From: Glandiceps talaboti
Lineage: Eukaryota > Hemichordata > Enteropneusta > Spengelidae
Direction: 5' to 3'
Assembly: GCF_964340395.1 (NCBI RefSeq)
Contig: NC_135551.1
Location: 31,800,455-31,864,454, forward strand
DNA: 64,000 bases
Shown here: positions 36,701 through 51,769 of the stretch, one piece after another
How the letters are laid out: each line of letters starts with the position of its first letter
How positions within the stretch are numbered: position 1 is the first letter of the stretch
Program-made: the position numbers and the translations under genes
Notes under the pieces: model-generated
The model's database searches: none
What the model was told of the DNA's origin: nothing
The model's input: only the letters and a program-made list of their open reading frames with translations

Positions 36701-39700
36701 CATGTTCAGTCACATTGTTGAAGAAAACCTAAGAATGGTATGATAACTAGCAAAGTGCTGTCAACAAAATTTGTTATCCTGTGTGAATATTGTAACAGCG
36801 AAAGTCAAGGTCAGATATTTTTAGCTGTAGATTTGCAAACATATACATGTAGCCCCTTGGATGGCTGACATACAATAAAACCTGAAATCATATATCTATG
36901 TATATGTAGCTGAAAAATACCTCAAACACATTAGTTCAGACCCTGGTCACTCTGGTGTGCATTTTACAGGAATCTTTCCAGGCTGTTATAAATTATTTGT
37001 AATCATGTACAAGTGTGGAATTTAACATTTCCAATAATACCATTGTCTTTTTTCACATTGATATATACTTAACCGTCATGAACGCCTTTGTTTTTAAGAT
37101 AATAAGTAGGTAAAATATGTATGAGTTCCCCAAATATTATACCGATGTTCCCCATCAAAATTTGGTACAAAGTATGTAATGTAAGTTTACCGTACCCCCC
37201 CCCCCCATTCCCTGTTATGAGGGTCCCAAAACTTAGCAAAGTGTTGAATTTATTTGATTTATGATTATGAAATAATGTTTTACCATTGCATAAAAGAGAC
37301 CTAGTGTATGAGTCTTTATCTGGAATTCAGCAAAAAAAAGAAAGTTTTTGGCTTAGTCTCTGCAGCTTAATTGAGAGGGACTGGTCTGGGCACATGTATT
37401 TTGATATGGTATGTACATGTACTGAGTGTCGAGTTCAGTATTTTCAAGTGATGTCTACAGATTGAAATAAAATCCTAGTTTTCATGCTGAATTATAATGA
37501 AAATGGTGTGCATTGATGTAGAAATGTCTGAGAGATATTGCTGAGTAGAGTTATATGAACTTTGCCAAACACAGGATATCCTGCTGTTTCCTTCACTAGA
37601 GAGGTACATGTGTACAGATGTTTGTCAGCAATCTGCTCTTTTTCAAACAAAACAGATGAAGGAACACTTCTGAGACTTGTGATATTGTTCTCATTTTCTT
37701 GTGACGAACTCAAAAAATATACAATGTAGTTGTACCTAGGTTATTTAGTCCCCAATGGGCACTGCCCGGAGGGGACTTATAAGTTATATTTTGGGTTCCA
37801 TCCGTCCATCGAACCCTCCGTCCATCCATCCATCCATGTGCAAGTTCAACTTCACCCTCATATCTCTGGCATGCACCAACTGATTTCAACCAAACCTGGC
37901 ATAAAGGTAACATACTATGTGAGACATATGCACGTCACTTTGTTTTATGACTGAATCGTATTTGTTGTTCTATTTCACAATATGCTTTATAACTTTTGAG
38001 GTTTTTAACTTATTTAGTTCTTATAGCAAATTGGTCAATAAATTATGAAGTTCTGAAATCTACAGACACCATTCAAATTTGCACAATAACTTTGCACAAT
38101 AACTTTGCCATAAAACACACATGTTGGGGAGTACATGTATGTCTTTAATTGAGGGTTTGTTAACAGCTACATTTTGTATTTCTTCTCTTGTTTTCAATGA
38201 ATACATTGGTAGAATATATAAACATTTAGAATTTCTAGAATTTGTTTTTTTTTTACACACTATGTACACCTGCTGTTTAATACTGAGACTTTCCATGTGT
38301 ATGTACATCATGTATTCTGTTAAACCCATAATTCTTTTTTGCATTTAACAGAGAATAGGTTGGCGTTTTCTTGAACAAAGAAATTTGAATGAAGTTGTAT
38401 TTTTGCATTTGATAGAAACGGTACAGTTTGGCTTTTCAGCATTCAAAAATGTCAACAAAATGTAATAAATTGCCTTCAAGGTTCAACTCATTAAAGTTGT
38501 GCCATGATTGATAAAGAATTTGTAAGTGAGACGGTTGTCACATTAGTAATTATGAGTCTGTATATTTTCCATTCAGTAATTTTAATAATTCTGTGTATAA
38601 TTTCCTATCTAATACATGGAGATAAGAAATGAGCCCAGCTCAGTAATTATAATTTTCTATAATAAGTACAGATTTTTTCATTTGATAAACAAGAAACAAG
38701 CTCAGCAGATCTGTAATTTTAGCAATTCTCCATATATATTTTTCTGTGATAGACAAGAAACAAGCTCAAATCTATAATATTAATAATTCTCCTTATATTT
38801 TGTGAAATTTTCTATCTGATAGACAAGAAACGAGCCCAGTTCAGCAATCTAGCATTTAGTCAGAATGTCAATGAAGATTATCTACCCCTGGACAAACAAA
38901 ATGAAAGGTGAGAAATTCTCCTTTGGTGGTGATCTTAATTGCTTCTAAATATATTCAGTGTAATTTAACCTTTGTGTGGCATTCATAAACAGGTAATGTA
39001 TGATGCCTATCTCTTGTAATTAGATGTCCTATAATTACTACATATTCTCCATGTTTGATACATATGCATACTTTTTACAAGGACTGTCAGATCAAGAGGT
39101 AGGTAGTACAGTGTGTTTATTACCAGGTTACTATCATGTTCATGCATTGCCACACAAACTTACAGGAATGGCAAGTGAAATTAGTCTTGTGATTACATGT
39201 GCATGCACACCAGATGTTTACCCTATCTGTCTTGCCTGTACATCAATTGTATTAAATTATTGTACTGTTTAGAATGGTGAGGAAGTGTCAGAGTTGGTGT
39301 ACTCACTCAAAACAGGATTATTTTCCTCCTGTTGTAATAATTCAAAGCAGTAGAAATTAAATTCAGTTGAGCATGCAAATAATTATTGCAAAGGCTAGAG
39401 GCATAAAGGCTAGTTCTGGAATACCTCTTAAATTTATCAGATATGTTTTCTTTGAATATTTGATAATTGTATGTTGTGTTCTATAAAAAATCTAATTGAA
39501 ACTGATATGAAGATGACAACCAAATGGAAGCCAAGAATTAAGTCTATGGTTAGCATTGTTATTGTGTCTACGAATAGATATACTATTTAAGATTTCAGTT
39601 GAAATATAGGCAGTACTGCATGTTTATTGGAGTTGCATATTTAAGTTGATGGACTCATTTTCAGGATTTAAATATCCGTGCAAGCCTATGCTTTCAATTT

Positions 39701-41473
39701 AGAGATATTCTGTCATGTGTATGTATATACATGTAAACAGTGCCAAATTCCCACTGATTTCCAGTTGCATACAGGGTAGGGCTGAAATTCAGACATGCAT
39801 ACAGGACTGAAATCCAGACATGCATACAGTGCTGAAATACAGACATGCATACAGGACTGAAATACAGACATGCATACAGGACTGAAATATAGACATGCAT
39901 ACAGTGCTGAAATTCAGACATGCATACAGGACTGAAATATACACATGCATACAGTGCTGAAATTCAGACATGCATACAGGGTTGAAATCCAGACATGCAT
40001 ACAGTACTGAAATTAAGTCGTACATACAGTGCTGAAATTCAAATATACATACATACAGGGTTGAAATCCAGACATGCATACAGTGCTGAAATCCAGACAT
40101 GCATACAGGACTGAAATATAGACATGTATACAGGACTGAAATACAGACATGCATACAGGGTTGAAATCCAGACATGTATACAGGGTTGAAATCCAGACAT
40201 GTATACAGGGTTGAAATCCAGACATGTATACAGGACTGAAATACAGACATGCATACAGGGTTGAAATCCAGACATGCATACAGTGCTGAAATTCAGACAT
40301 GCATACAGTACTGAAATTCAGACATACATACAGGGTTGAAATCCAGACATGTATACAGGATTGAAATCCAGACATGCATACAGTGCTGAAATTCAGACAT
40401 GCATACAGTGCTGAAATTAAGTCGTACATACAGTGCTGAAATTCAGACATACATACAGGGTTGAAATTCAGACATGCATACAGTACTGAAATTCAGACAT
40501 ACATACAGGGTTGAAATCCAGACATGCATACAGTACTGAAATCCAGACATACATACTGGGTTGAAATCCAGACATGCATACAGTACTGAAATCCAGACAT
40601 ACATACTGGGTTGAAATACAGACATGTATACAGTACTGAATTTCAGACATACATACATACAGTGCTGAAATCCAGACATACATACAGGGTTGAAATCCAG
40701 ACATGTATACAGGATTGAAATCCAGACATGCATACAGTGCTGAAATACAGACATGTATAGTCACTATACATGTAGTATCCTTATTGTGGAGTGATATCAA
40801 TATCTGGAGTTTGTAATTTATCATAGAAATATCCATTATGTCATTCCAAGAGGTAAAGAGATCAGGGTGACATTATTTTTTGCCCTTTAATCCAATTTTT
40901 TTTAAGTGACTTTCTTTGCTACTTAATATAATGTCCTTAGGGTTGACGTGAAAAGCAGGAAATTGTATTTTGTATTTCCTTATTGGATGCATGGTGATAT
41001 TATGATCTCTTGGTAAGAGCAGAGATGTTGGAAAGAGTTCATATGCATACAAAATATATGTAGACTTGTTTTGTTCAGTCCTATCAGGAGTTTCAATCAC
41101 AGTGAGTGCTGGCTGATAGGGTGGCATGACACATTGTATTTTACATGCTAAATATGAGCAATTTTGTTTCCATATTGATTTTAATATCAGAACCACTGTT
41201 GATGAGACTTATTAAGGACAGGAAAAAAAAGAGACTTGTAGTGGTGAGATAAACTTTAGAATGATGTAAAGGTCAAACACTTGTAGGAAAAATAGTCTAT
41301 AGCTTAGTATGTGTTCACTATATGAAGACTCGGTGAGATGACTATTTCATGTATTCCTTTGATGTTACATGCACTGTGAATGTAACACCTAGGTTGTCAC
41401 ATGATTCATCTTATCTGTCAGATGGTGTAGAATTATTTATAAACTCTGTGAGGATAGTCAACTAGCCTTAAAC

Positions 41474-41524
<51 letters not shown>

Positions 41525-41601
41525 ATGTCCGTCCGTCCGTCCGTCCGTCTGTCTGTCTGTGTCTGTCTGTCTGTCTGAGTGTCTGTCTGTCTGTCTGTCT
41601 A

Positions 41602-41653
<52 letters not shown>

Positions 41654-44600
41654 CATATTTGGGTGTTCTAGATGATAAATCAAGTAACATAATTATTCTC
41701 ATTCAGGTAAAACAACAGTTCTCATTTTGTGGCTGTGAAATTTTCATATTATGATGAAAAACAAACACTGCCTTGTATTGACAAACTGCAAGGTAACAGC
41801 TGCTGTCATTGACCTTTTTCCATTTTTGTTTATTTCTCAAAATTATATATCTAAATTCATTTGTATCTTTCAGACCAAATACTGCACAACAAGCTCAGCA
41901 ACAACAGGTATCACTACCCCCACCACCATCTAAAGAAAACATTCTAACTGGTCAAGTAGTGTTTCGTCAAAGAGTAAGTGTCATTAATAATTCTCAATAA
42001 TTTTGTATTTAGAACTACTAAAACATATTTTACAAGGCTAATATTGTTTGTTATCTGTAATCTGCAATTTGTGATGGTATAAAAAATAACACATGGTCTG
42101 TGTTGTAACTGTATTCTTGTATTCATTTATAATATGTGCTGAAGATAGGAATATTGGAATTCTGAAATTTTATTGCACTGTTGATGAAATTAACTTTTGT
42201 TGAAGACAAGAAGTCTTAAAACAAAAAGATTACTGAGCTATATAACTACAGTTACTGTCAAAGTAATCTGACAAATTGAATGATATTATTTATATATGGG
42301 TATAGGTTAGATGTGAAATATGGTGACAGTATGAAATGTCACATACCTCAAAATAAAACAAAAAAAGGGGAAAAAATAATGTACATGTAGATTGAAATAA
42401 AGATGAATACAAAGAAATAGTGGCAATCATGATCAATGAAAATAATGTTTTTATTTCTGGTTATTTAAAGAAAAAAAATGTGTATACAACAAGGTATATC
42501 ATTATGTATGTCGGTCTGTCTGTCTGTCTGTCTCTGTGTCTGTGTGTGTCTCTGTCTGTCTGTCTGTCTGTCCATGCTGTGGGCAGTTATTAATGTGCGA
42601 TTCAAACACATTGTTCAAACCATATGACAATACTATGCTCATTATTTCATTCAATATGACTATATCTTTCTCTATTCCCTATCATAATTTAGGACATCAA
42701 TTTAAATTCTACATATGGTAGTCACATTTAGCATAGTGAACTATTACAGCTATATTTTCTAATTGATTTCACTAGTCTAACAGACTACCCCATCTTATAC
42801 AATTGGTAGCATAAGTACCATGCTACAGTGTAGTTTGATAGTCTAGATACAATGTTTAGTAGTATGTACTGTGGAAAACTGCTAAGGTGTAGTTTAATAG
42901 TCTAGATACAATGTTTAGAAGTGTGTACCCTGGAAAACTGCTACAGTGTAGTGTAGTGGTCTAGATACAATGTTTAGTAGTATGTACCCTGGAAAACTGC
43001 TACAGTGTAGTTTAGTAGTCTAGATACAATGTTTAGAAGTGTGTACCCTGGAAAACTGCTACAATGTAGTTTAGTGGTCTAGATACAATGTTTAGAACTT
43101 AATTGTATACCCTGGAAAAATGCTAATTTAATCATGTTTAGTAGTGTATGTACTCTGGACTACTGCTAATTTACTAGTCAAGATACAATGTTTAGTAGTC
43201 TATCTGTCCTGGACTACTGCTAATTTAGTATTCTAGATACAATGTTTGGTACTAGTCTATCTGTCCTGGACTACTGCTAATTTGGTAGTCTAGATACAAT
43301 GTTAAGTAGTGTACATGTATGTGCCCTGGACTACTGGTACTGCTAATTTTGTAGTCTAGATACAATGTTTAGTAGTAGTGTATGTGTCCTTGAATACTGG
43401 TAATGTGATAATCTAGATACAATGTTTTGTAGTCTATTGGACTACTACTAATTTTAATGATTTAGTAGTGTAGATACAATGTGTTGTAGTCTATTGGACT
43501 ACTGCTAATTTAGTAGTTTAGATACAGTGTTTCATAGTCTATTGAACTACTAACTATAATTCCAAGTCTTGCAATTATGACATGTCACAGTAGTTGTTTA
43601 TAGATATTCTTGAGGTATTCATATGACCTCAACAAGTGATTAAGTCTATGGTTTCAATGAATATAGAGATTGATTATTCACCTGACTGTTTCTCCTCAGT
43701 TCAGATTTATTAAGCAGAAATTATTTGGTATTTTATGAGGATAGATATTGTGATGCAAAATTTGAATTTTCAATACTGTTTCCCTTTTCTGAGTGAATAG
43801 ATATCTTTTGAAATACAGCCATTATAAAGGTACTAATCAGGTGTCTTTCAAACTGCAGTGCAATTATGCTGAAAATGTAATCTCACACCTGTATGCAAAT
43901 GAGAATATGAGCATTTTGTGATGTGTATTAACACACATTTATATTTTCATCAGATTTCTGTCAGATATCCAAAGTGTCAGTGTTGGTTCTTGAATCTAGT
44001 ATTTGCATTCATCCTTGCTATGTTTTCTGCTACACTTGAACTTCCTTCACCTGTGAAATTACAGCCACAGAGAAAAACAGACGCTCATGGAAATACCCCA
44101 AGTATACCACACTGTAAATTACCCAAGTATACCACACTGTAAATTACCCACGTATACCACTCTGTATAATACCCATTGTATACCACTCTGTATAATACCC
44201 AAGTATACCACACTGTAAATTACCCAAGTATACCACACTGTAAATTACCCACGTATACCACACCTGTAAATTACCCAAGTATACCACTCTGTATAATACC
44301 CAAGTATACCACACTGTAAATTACCCAAGTATACCACACTGTAAATTACCCACGTATACCACACCTGTAAAGTATACCACTTTGTATAATACCCCCAAGT
44401 ATACCACACTGTAAATTACCCAAGTATACCACACTGTAAATTACCCACGTATACCACACCTGTAAATTACCCAAGTATACCACACTGTAAATTACCCACG
44501 TATACCACACCTGTAAATTACCCAAGTATACCATGCTGTAAATTACCCACGTATACCACTCTGTATAATACCCAAGTATACCACTCTGTATAATACCCAA

Positions 44601-47600
44601 GTATACCACACTGTAAATTACCCAAGTATACCACACTGTAGATTACCCAAGTATACCACTGTATAATACCCAAGTATACTACACTGTACATGTAAAATAC
44701 CCAAGTATACCACACTGTACATGTATACCACACTGTATAATACCCAAGTATACCACACTGGACATGTATAATACCCAAGTATACCACACTGTTTAACATC
44801 CAAGTACACCACACTATAAAATACCTAGTATACTACACTGTAAAATACCCATTGCAAGTATTCCACACTGTGTAATAATACGTACCCAAGTATTATACAT
44901 GTACCACACTGTAAAATACCCAAGTATTCCACACTGGTACTTGCAAGACATGGAGTTCTGTTATAATTCTAATCTCTCATCATATATTAATGTGAAACCT
45001 AGCCAAGAATCCATTCTAACTCTTGTGTTCTCAATCAAGGAAATGAAATGTCCTGTAGGCTGTAGTGTAGTGAGTCAAAACCATCAAATGCAAGGATTAT
45101 ATTAAGCTTCATTCTCTTCTAGTCAAAGTGTATACAATGAGTTGATTACATGTATAATATATACATACATGTGTATTCTTTATTTATTGATGAGTCATTG
45201 GTCTGTGGAAAGCAATTTTCAGTAAAGATTATGGAAGACTTCTTTGTATTTGTGGCAGAACAATTGTTTGTAGGAGAAATAAACAAGATATTTGCACACA
45301 ATGGTGCATCTAGTGCATATCATAATATTTAGATATATAGTGAAAGGTTAGATAGACCTTTATCATGGGATGGTTAGTAACTTACCTACATGTATTTCCA
45401 AATTATTTGTTATATTCTACAATGAAATATAATACTCTCGGCGGTGCCTCTTACACTCATAGAATGTCGTAAAGAGGTGTGTGGTTTTACAACAATCCTC
45501 TCAGCCAGTATATAGTAAAGTGATAATTTCAAACTCCTATAGAGATATTTCCACTGTGTTGTGTTTTGCACAGGTAGAAATAGAACTGTTACAGTAACAG
45601 TCAATCTGAATAAAATCGGATGTGGTGAAAGCAGCTAAATGCTTTATTTACCTCTGTTTCAATCGTTTTGTGTCGCTTGTTTTTGTTCCGAGTGATCACC
45701 ATGTGGGAAGGCGGCGATCACTTGGAACAAAAACAATCGACACAAAATGATTAAAATAGAGGTAAATAAAGCATTTAGCTGCTTTCACCACATCGGATTT
45801 TAATTAGATTGAGTAACAGTGTGATAGGTAGAAGATATTACAGAGAGAGTTATTTGTACAAGTGATACATGTAATCAGATGAGTGAACATCAGATGTAAG
45901 AAATGTTGAAAATATATACAAACTTCAAATTAGCTGGACATGTTAGTAATATTCTTGAAATGTTAAATATTCAGTTCACAAATATTTGTGATAATATACA
46001 TGTTATTGATAATGTGAGATATGTCGGTCTATTTTAGTGAATGCACACTGTTTTCAATTTCTGTATATACATCACAGGTGAATGCCATATGTGGAGGATT
46101 CTAAAGTAAAGTACATTGTACACTGATTACAATTTTGATAACAAAACTATAGAAACTGTGGATGTATCAATTGTCTTGTATGTTTTTAAATGCATTGTGA
46201 GAATACAATTTATTCCATAGAAAACATTTGACCTTTTGCATCTTCATTCTGTTGAAATTCTGTTATCATTTCCCAAAAAAGAACGTAACAACTATTGATA
46301 ATATCTAAATGTTAGATTTAAGGAAAAGGAACAAGGCAAGATAACCAAACAATGTGAAATACTCATAGCTATGCATAACAATTAACATATGCATAATTTG
46401 TATGATATAGCGGCATGTGTTGTGTTTTGAGACATAGAGAGTGCTTGTAGTACATCTTTGAACTGAGGAGTACTAATAGTACATTTCGTAGTTGTCACTC
46501 AGCACAGTGTTTTCGCTAAAGTTTGCCAACCCTGCTAACAGAAATCAGAATTAATTTCACATACAGTTTATAATAATTTTGTGTTGAATGGGAACCCAAG
46601 GAATGTGACTCGGGAAACCTGGTAAATTCTACCTACTTTCTGCGAATAGCAAAAACGCTGTCTATTTTGTACATTATTAGTAATTACTAAGTATTAGTAC
46701 TGATAATGGACAAAGAATTATGCAAGGTTGTGCAGAAAAGTAAAATCTATAATTAAACCTGAATGCTTTTGTTACAGAAAAGAAGTGGTTCAAGCTCCTC
46801 CAGCACCTCTTCCTCTTCTTCCAATTTTAGTCCTAAAATGTCTCCTAAACGGACGCCACCAGACTCCCCAAGTGAGCAAAGACTGGTGTCAGCTGGTAGT
46901 TATACGGTATGACTAATGTCCTCGTCTTATTCATGTCATCGTTGCGTCAGTCATCATACACGTCCTTCTACATACTGCAGTCTACAACATTGTCATCTTA
47001 GTTGTTTCCTGGTAAACTGTACCTTTCTAGCTTTTACCATTGCTGATGGCTTACTGTAAAACATTCAACCATACCCATAGTATCATAGCTATCCACATTT
47101 TGAATGTTAATAATACTGTAACAGTATTTCCATGTTTGAACCCACCTAGAAGTTTGGTTATGGGCAATTATTTGGTATCAAAAAGAGTGTTTCAAGACCA
47201 ACACTGACAATTGGGTTGACAAAAAAAGGCTGGGTCTAGATAAATTCATTCATTAAAACTTTGCCAATGTTTTGATTATGCATACTGTTAGATAGTCTTC
47301 ATCAGGGATATAACATAAGGTGAATAAAGTCAAAGATTATAAAAGAGAATGATATTGAATGGCTGGATGATTCAAAGCCACTCAGGCTGTTCATTGCTTG
47401 TTCAGTCCACCCTTTGCTCTTTCACACTTCAAAGAGAAATATTGTTGAAACTGAATTGGGCATCTATCAAATGTTTTCTGCCGAAGAGTCACCAGGTTGT
47501 TGCTTAACTCCTTCATCTTGTAAATTTCTCAGTTTCTAAATAGTCTTTAGAAATGTAAATAGTAGTAAGTAGACTAGTCAGGAGTTGTAAGCTAATTCCA

Positions 47601-50600
47601 AACACTTCAAGTACACCTATGTAAGGGAATATTGTGCCATCAGGTCCAATTTATGGGACAGTTGAGGAGACTAAATTATTGAAAGCAACAAGCAAGAAAC
47701 AGCTGTTGTAAATAATGATACATACTCAAAATTACTATGTTGAATTCCTTAATTGGGAATGTTTGAATTTTCTGGATTTAAAGTGGTTTGATTCAAAATC
47801 TAGCAATAGTACTTTAAGTAGGGTTAAGAAATTTAGATTGAGAAATTGAGGAGAGAGACATGTAGGTTAGTAGTCTAGATGCTAACATTGTATAGAATTA
47901 TCTCTGAAAAGAGAGATCTTAAGGTTCAATGAAGGATAGCACTAGACTAGTACATGTAGGTATGTTTGTAAATTCTTGCCAGCAGGTCCAATTTTCCACT
48001 TTTGCTAAAAATACACTCTTGCAAGCCATAGTAATTTTTGCTCCTGGCTGTAAAACAAGATTAACTGTTACTACAGGCAAGATGTGAATAGTTTGTAAGA
48101 AAATGTTGTCTGTCTCTCCTGCTGTTTAGGATGTAATGTATTTTCAAGATCATGATAGTGTACATTGTATCATGTGTTGGAACATATGTGTATTGAAGTG
48201 TTTGTAAAAAGAAATCAGTGAATTGACTACATACACATATAACATGGTCTGTAAGTGTTTGTAATGAGAAACTAAATGGTGATAGCTATATGACTATTCA
48301 AAAAGAAAATACCCTTCAAAATGTAAGGGTCAAAAGTGAGCCATCATCAGTGTATGTAAAAGCTGACTTGGTATTAAATACCACTTTGTGTGACTGGATA
48401 CTCACTGTAACATAAATATCTGTTTTTCAGTGTTTTCTAACAAGTCTGTATATGTTGCACCTAGTGACACGCCAACACACAGTTTCATGTACTGGTAACA
48501 AGTTCACTTTCACATTTATACATAGTTGTTTTCTAACTAGAATTGAAGTAACAGTACCATTCATGGAACATGTAGTACAATTCACTTGTGATGTCAGGAG
48601 CATCATGTTTGCAATGCTCGTCATCAAAGTAGCCGTCATTTAAGAATAACTACCTAGTTTTTATGGGTGTTGTGTTTCACTGATAATGATGTGCATGGAT
48701 GATATAAATTAGAAATGACTTTTGTCATTCAATAGATAAACCGAATGTTATGTTGCTTGTACATCAAGTGATTATGAGAATGTTATTGTGTGATCTGGCT
48801 TTAGGAGATGATAAAATCAGTCTGGTAGAAAACGATATTTAAAAGTTAGACTTATTCTAGTACAGGTAAATTAGTAATAAAAGATTGAATGGTTTTATTC
48901 TCTCACGAAGTGCATAATCTCAGATGATGACATTTTATACAATGTAGATTATGTATTAGAATGTCGGTTTGTAGATGTGTAATACATGTAAATATTCTAC
49001 TACTAGTATTTTTAATCCTGTTATAAGCTTACCGACATTGTATATATGTAAATGGAAATCCTGTAGCTTTTTAGAGGATTACATAAAGTTGAATATTGGG
49101 GGAATAAGGCGGCCATATTGGATCACTTCATATAAAAATCCATTACCCTTTATATGTAATACATTGCAACATGTCATGTATCCGTTACATGTAAGGTAAC
49201 ATCATACTTCCTATTGTCTATACTTTAACTCAGTACCCTACTAATCTTACTCTTTTATAGACTTCATTATTCAACATGCTTTCAGGTACAAGGCTGTTAC
49301 ATCATTGAAAATATATAACACTTATTTTCCACTTTGTGTACATAACATGCTTTCATTCCCAGTACACATTTTAACAATATATAAGACACTTTGGATGATA
49401 GTGGCACAATTTTACATATTCAGTGACTTTGCACATAAATGTGTACATATTGATATGTGACTTTTTATGGTGTGAAAAAACCTTCAGAAATCACAAAATA
49501 TAGTCAACAAGGGGGAAAAAAGTGTATGTAGCCACTACATGTAGCTTGGAATCTTAGCATTGATCTATTGCTGTATCTATTGATTGGAGTTTTGATTTAA
49601 GATTATAGATTTAATTATTTTCACCCTAATCAAGATGAAAACATTTTACACTAGAAAATGTGTTAGTATTGTTATGACTACATACATGTATGCTGTATTC
49701 CAACTTTATGAATAACAACAGTGATCATTGTATATAACAAATTGTAAAGAGTAAATATGTTAATTTGTACATCATTGTTGCTTCTTCATATGTTACATCC
49801 AGAAGAGTTGCTGAGTGTGCTCTCAGATTGTGTTGATGAATAAATTATCATTTTAACACAGCAAAAAAAGCCACTAATATTTGAAAAATGATATCACTAT
49901 CATCCTTAGTGCTATTTGAAATGTTTGAACACCAGAATAACAGCTTTTGCTCCTTGTAACCCTAACCATTCATGTTTTGTCCCTTCCATTTATCAGCTTG
50001 TCTTATACTGCACACACGCCTGTTTACTGCACTGTTGAGATACATCGTTAGCGGGTCATACCTCCTAACCCTCGTGTTGTGTGCTTGTTATGACAAAAAT
50101 TTCAAATGATTCACATAGCTACACCCCAAAAGTCATTATCATAGTTATCCAGCACCCATAGGTTTTAAATTTAAATAAAACATATTTAAATAACATGTAA
50201 ATTACCACATCACTTCATGTAACATGCATATTTATATATTGGTTCATTTGAATAATGACAGCCTGATTGTTGTCATGATTGGATGGACTGTATGCTGTCA
50301 TCGATCAGGTTATTGGGTGAAAATTTTCAATTTGTTATTATCAGTGTCGACAATGTAATCATTACAAATGGAGAATACGAAGGCTAAGAAGTCTGACCAG
50401 CTAACGATGTATGTGGACAGTGTAAACAGTCTATCATGTTGTCATCTAAACCTGCATATACCTACATTGTAGATCTATCTTTTCTTTGCAGTATTAGATT
50501 ACACCAAGCCCGCTATTTCAATTTTGATAAGCCTCCAACTTCAAAGCATCTCCACATGTTCCCATGTTTGGTTTTTGTTGCCTGGGGTTACACTTGGTAC

Positions 50601-51397
50601 TTGTAGGATTTAATTCCCAACCTTTCCATTGTCTAATTATTTCAGTGTGCAGTTCTAACCTTTATCGTTATCTCTTCAGTATCAAATACAGTCATATTGC
50701 ACATTTTATGAAAATATCAAAGTTGATACTTTTCAACAATCATTTTAATGACAAAAAGTAATTTTCTGCTATGTTCTTTGTTTCTGGTTCCAAATTAATG
50801 TGTAATTTAACAACCTTATATACACCTTATACAAACACTACATGTGTTGTTGTAACCTTCCCATCTTTTACAGCCTAACAGATTATCATGCTTTCTCACA
50901 GCTTTGTAAACAGTAACATGTAGTATTCTTCAATCCATTTAATTCCATGTTGTGTCTTTTTTACTAATTAGCCCCAAAGAAGCACTGTGTGTATGGGGCT
51001 ATAGGAATGATCCACCCTGTCTGTTTGTGTGTGGCTATAGGAATGGTCCACCCTGTCTGTTTGTGTCTGTCTATCTGTCCATGGGGCTATATAATAGGAA
51101 TGATCCACCTTGTCTGTTTGTATCTGTCTGTCTGTCCATGGGGCTACAGAAATGATCCACCCTGTCTGTTTATGTGTGTGTCCATGGGGCTATAGGAATG
51201 ATCCACCCTGTCTGTTTGTGTCTGTCTGTCCATGGGGCTATAGGAATGATCCACCCTGTCTGTTTGTGTCTGTCTGTCCATGGGGCTATAGGAATGATCC
51301 ACCCTGTCTGTTTGTGTGTGTGTCCATGGGGCTATAAGAATGATCCACCCTGTCTGTTTTGTGTCTGTCTGTCCATGGGGCTATAGGAATGATCCAC

Positions 51398-51458
<61 letters not shown>

Positions 51459-51625
51459 ATGGGGCTATAAGAATGATCCACCCTGTCTGTTTTGTGTGTG
51501 TGTCCATGGGGCTATAAGAATGATCCACCCTGTCTGTTTTGTGTGTGTGTCCATGGGGCTATAAGAATGATCCACCCTGTCTGTTTTGTGTCTGTCTGTC
51601 CATGGGGCTATAGGAATGATCCACC

Positions 51626-51674
<49 letters not shown>

Positions 51675-51700
51675 TCCATGGAGCTATAGGAATGATCCAC

Positions 51701-51769
<69 letters not shown>

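Larger units (their letters stand above)
35651..38822 (+). other. REPS intron 2
   Basis: Holds a 31-bp direct repeat near 36116-36177 (ACCAATGACAGTGTATGC), a possible decayed gene fragment on the - strand (36275-36630), a C run at 37195-37206, a dispersed hairpin element (37.7 kb) and, next to exon 3, a degenerate tandem repeat that includes the splice acceptor. Confidence 0.85.
38908..41873 (+). other. REPS intron 3
   Basis: Contains the 25-bp minisatellite at 39.8-40.8 kb and the TCTG/TC simple repeats at 41.5 kb. No other gene supported. Confidence 0.9.
41974..46777 (+). other. REPS intron 4
   Basis: Contains a GTCT microsatellite (42510-42571), a ~59-bp degenerate repeat (42.8-43.5 kb), a 25-bp minisatellite (44.1-44.9 kb) and a foldback MITE (45.6 kb). 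Confidence 0.9.

Noticed and set aside
41433-41702. RE- and DRQT-repeat proteins on the - strand
   Set aside because: Direct translation of the TCTG/TC microsatellite.
47221-47320. Penelope-like element terminus (AAAACTTTGCC...GTCTTCATCAGGG)
   Set aside because: The motif is reminiscent of such elements, but there is no coding sequence or second terminus to support it.
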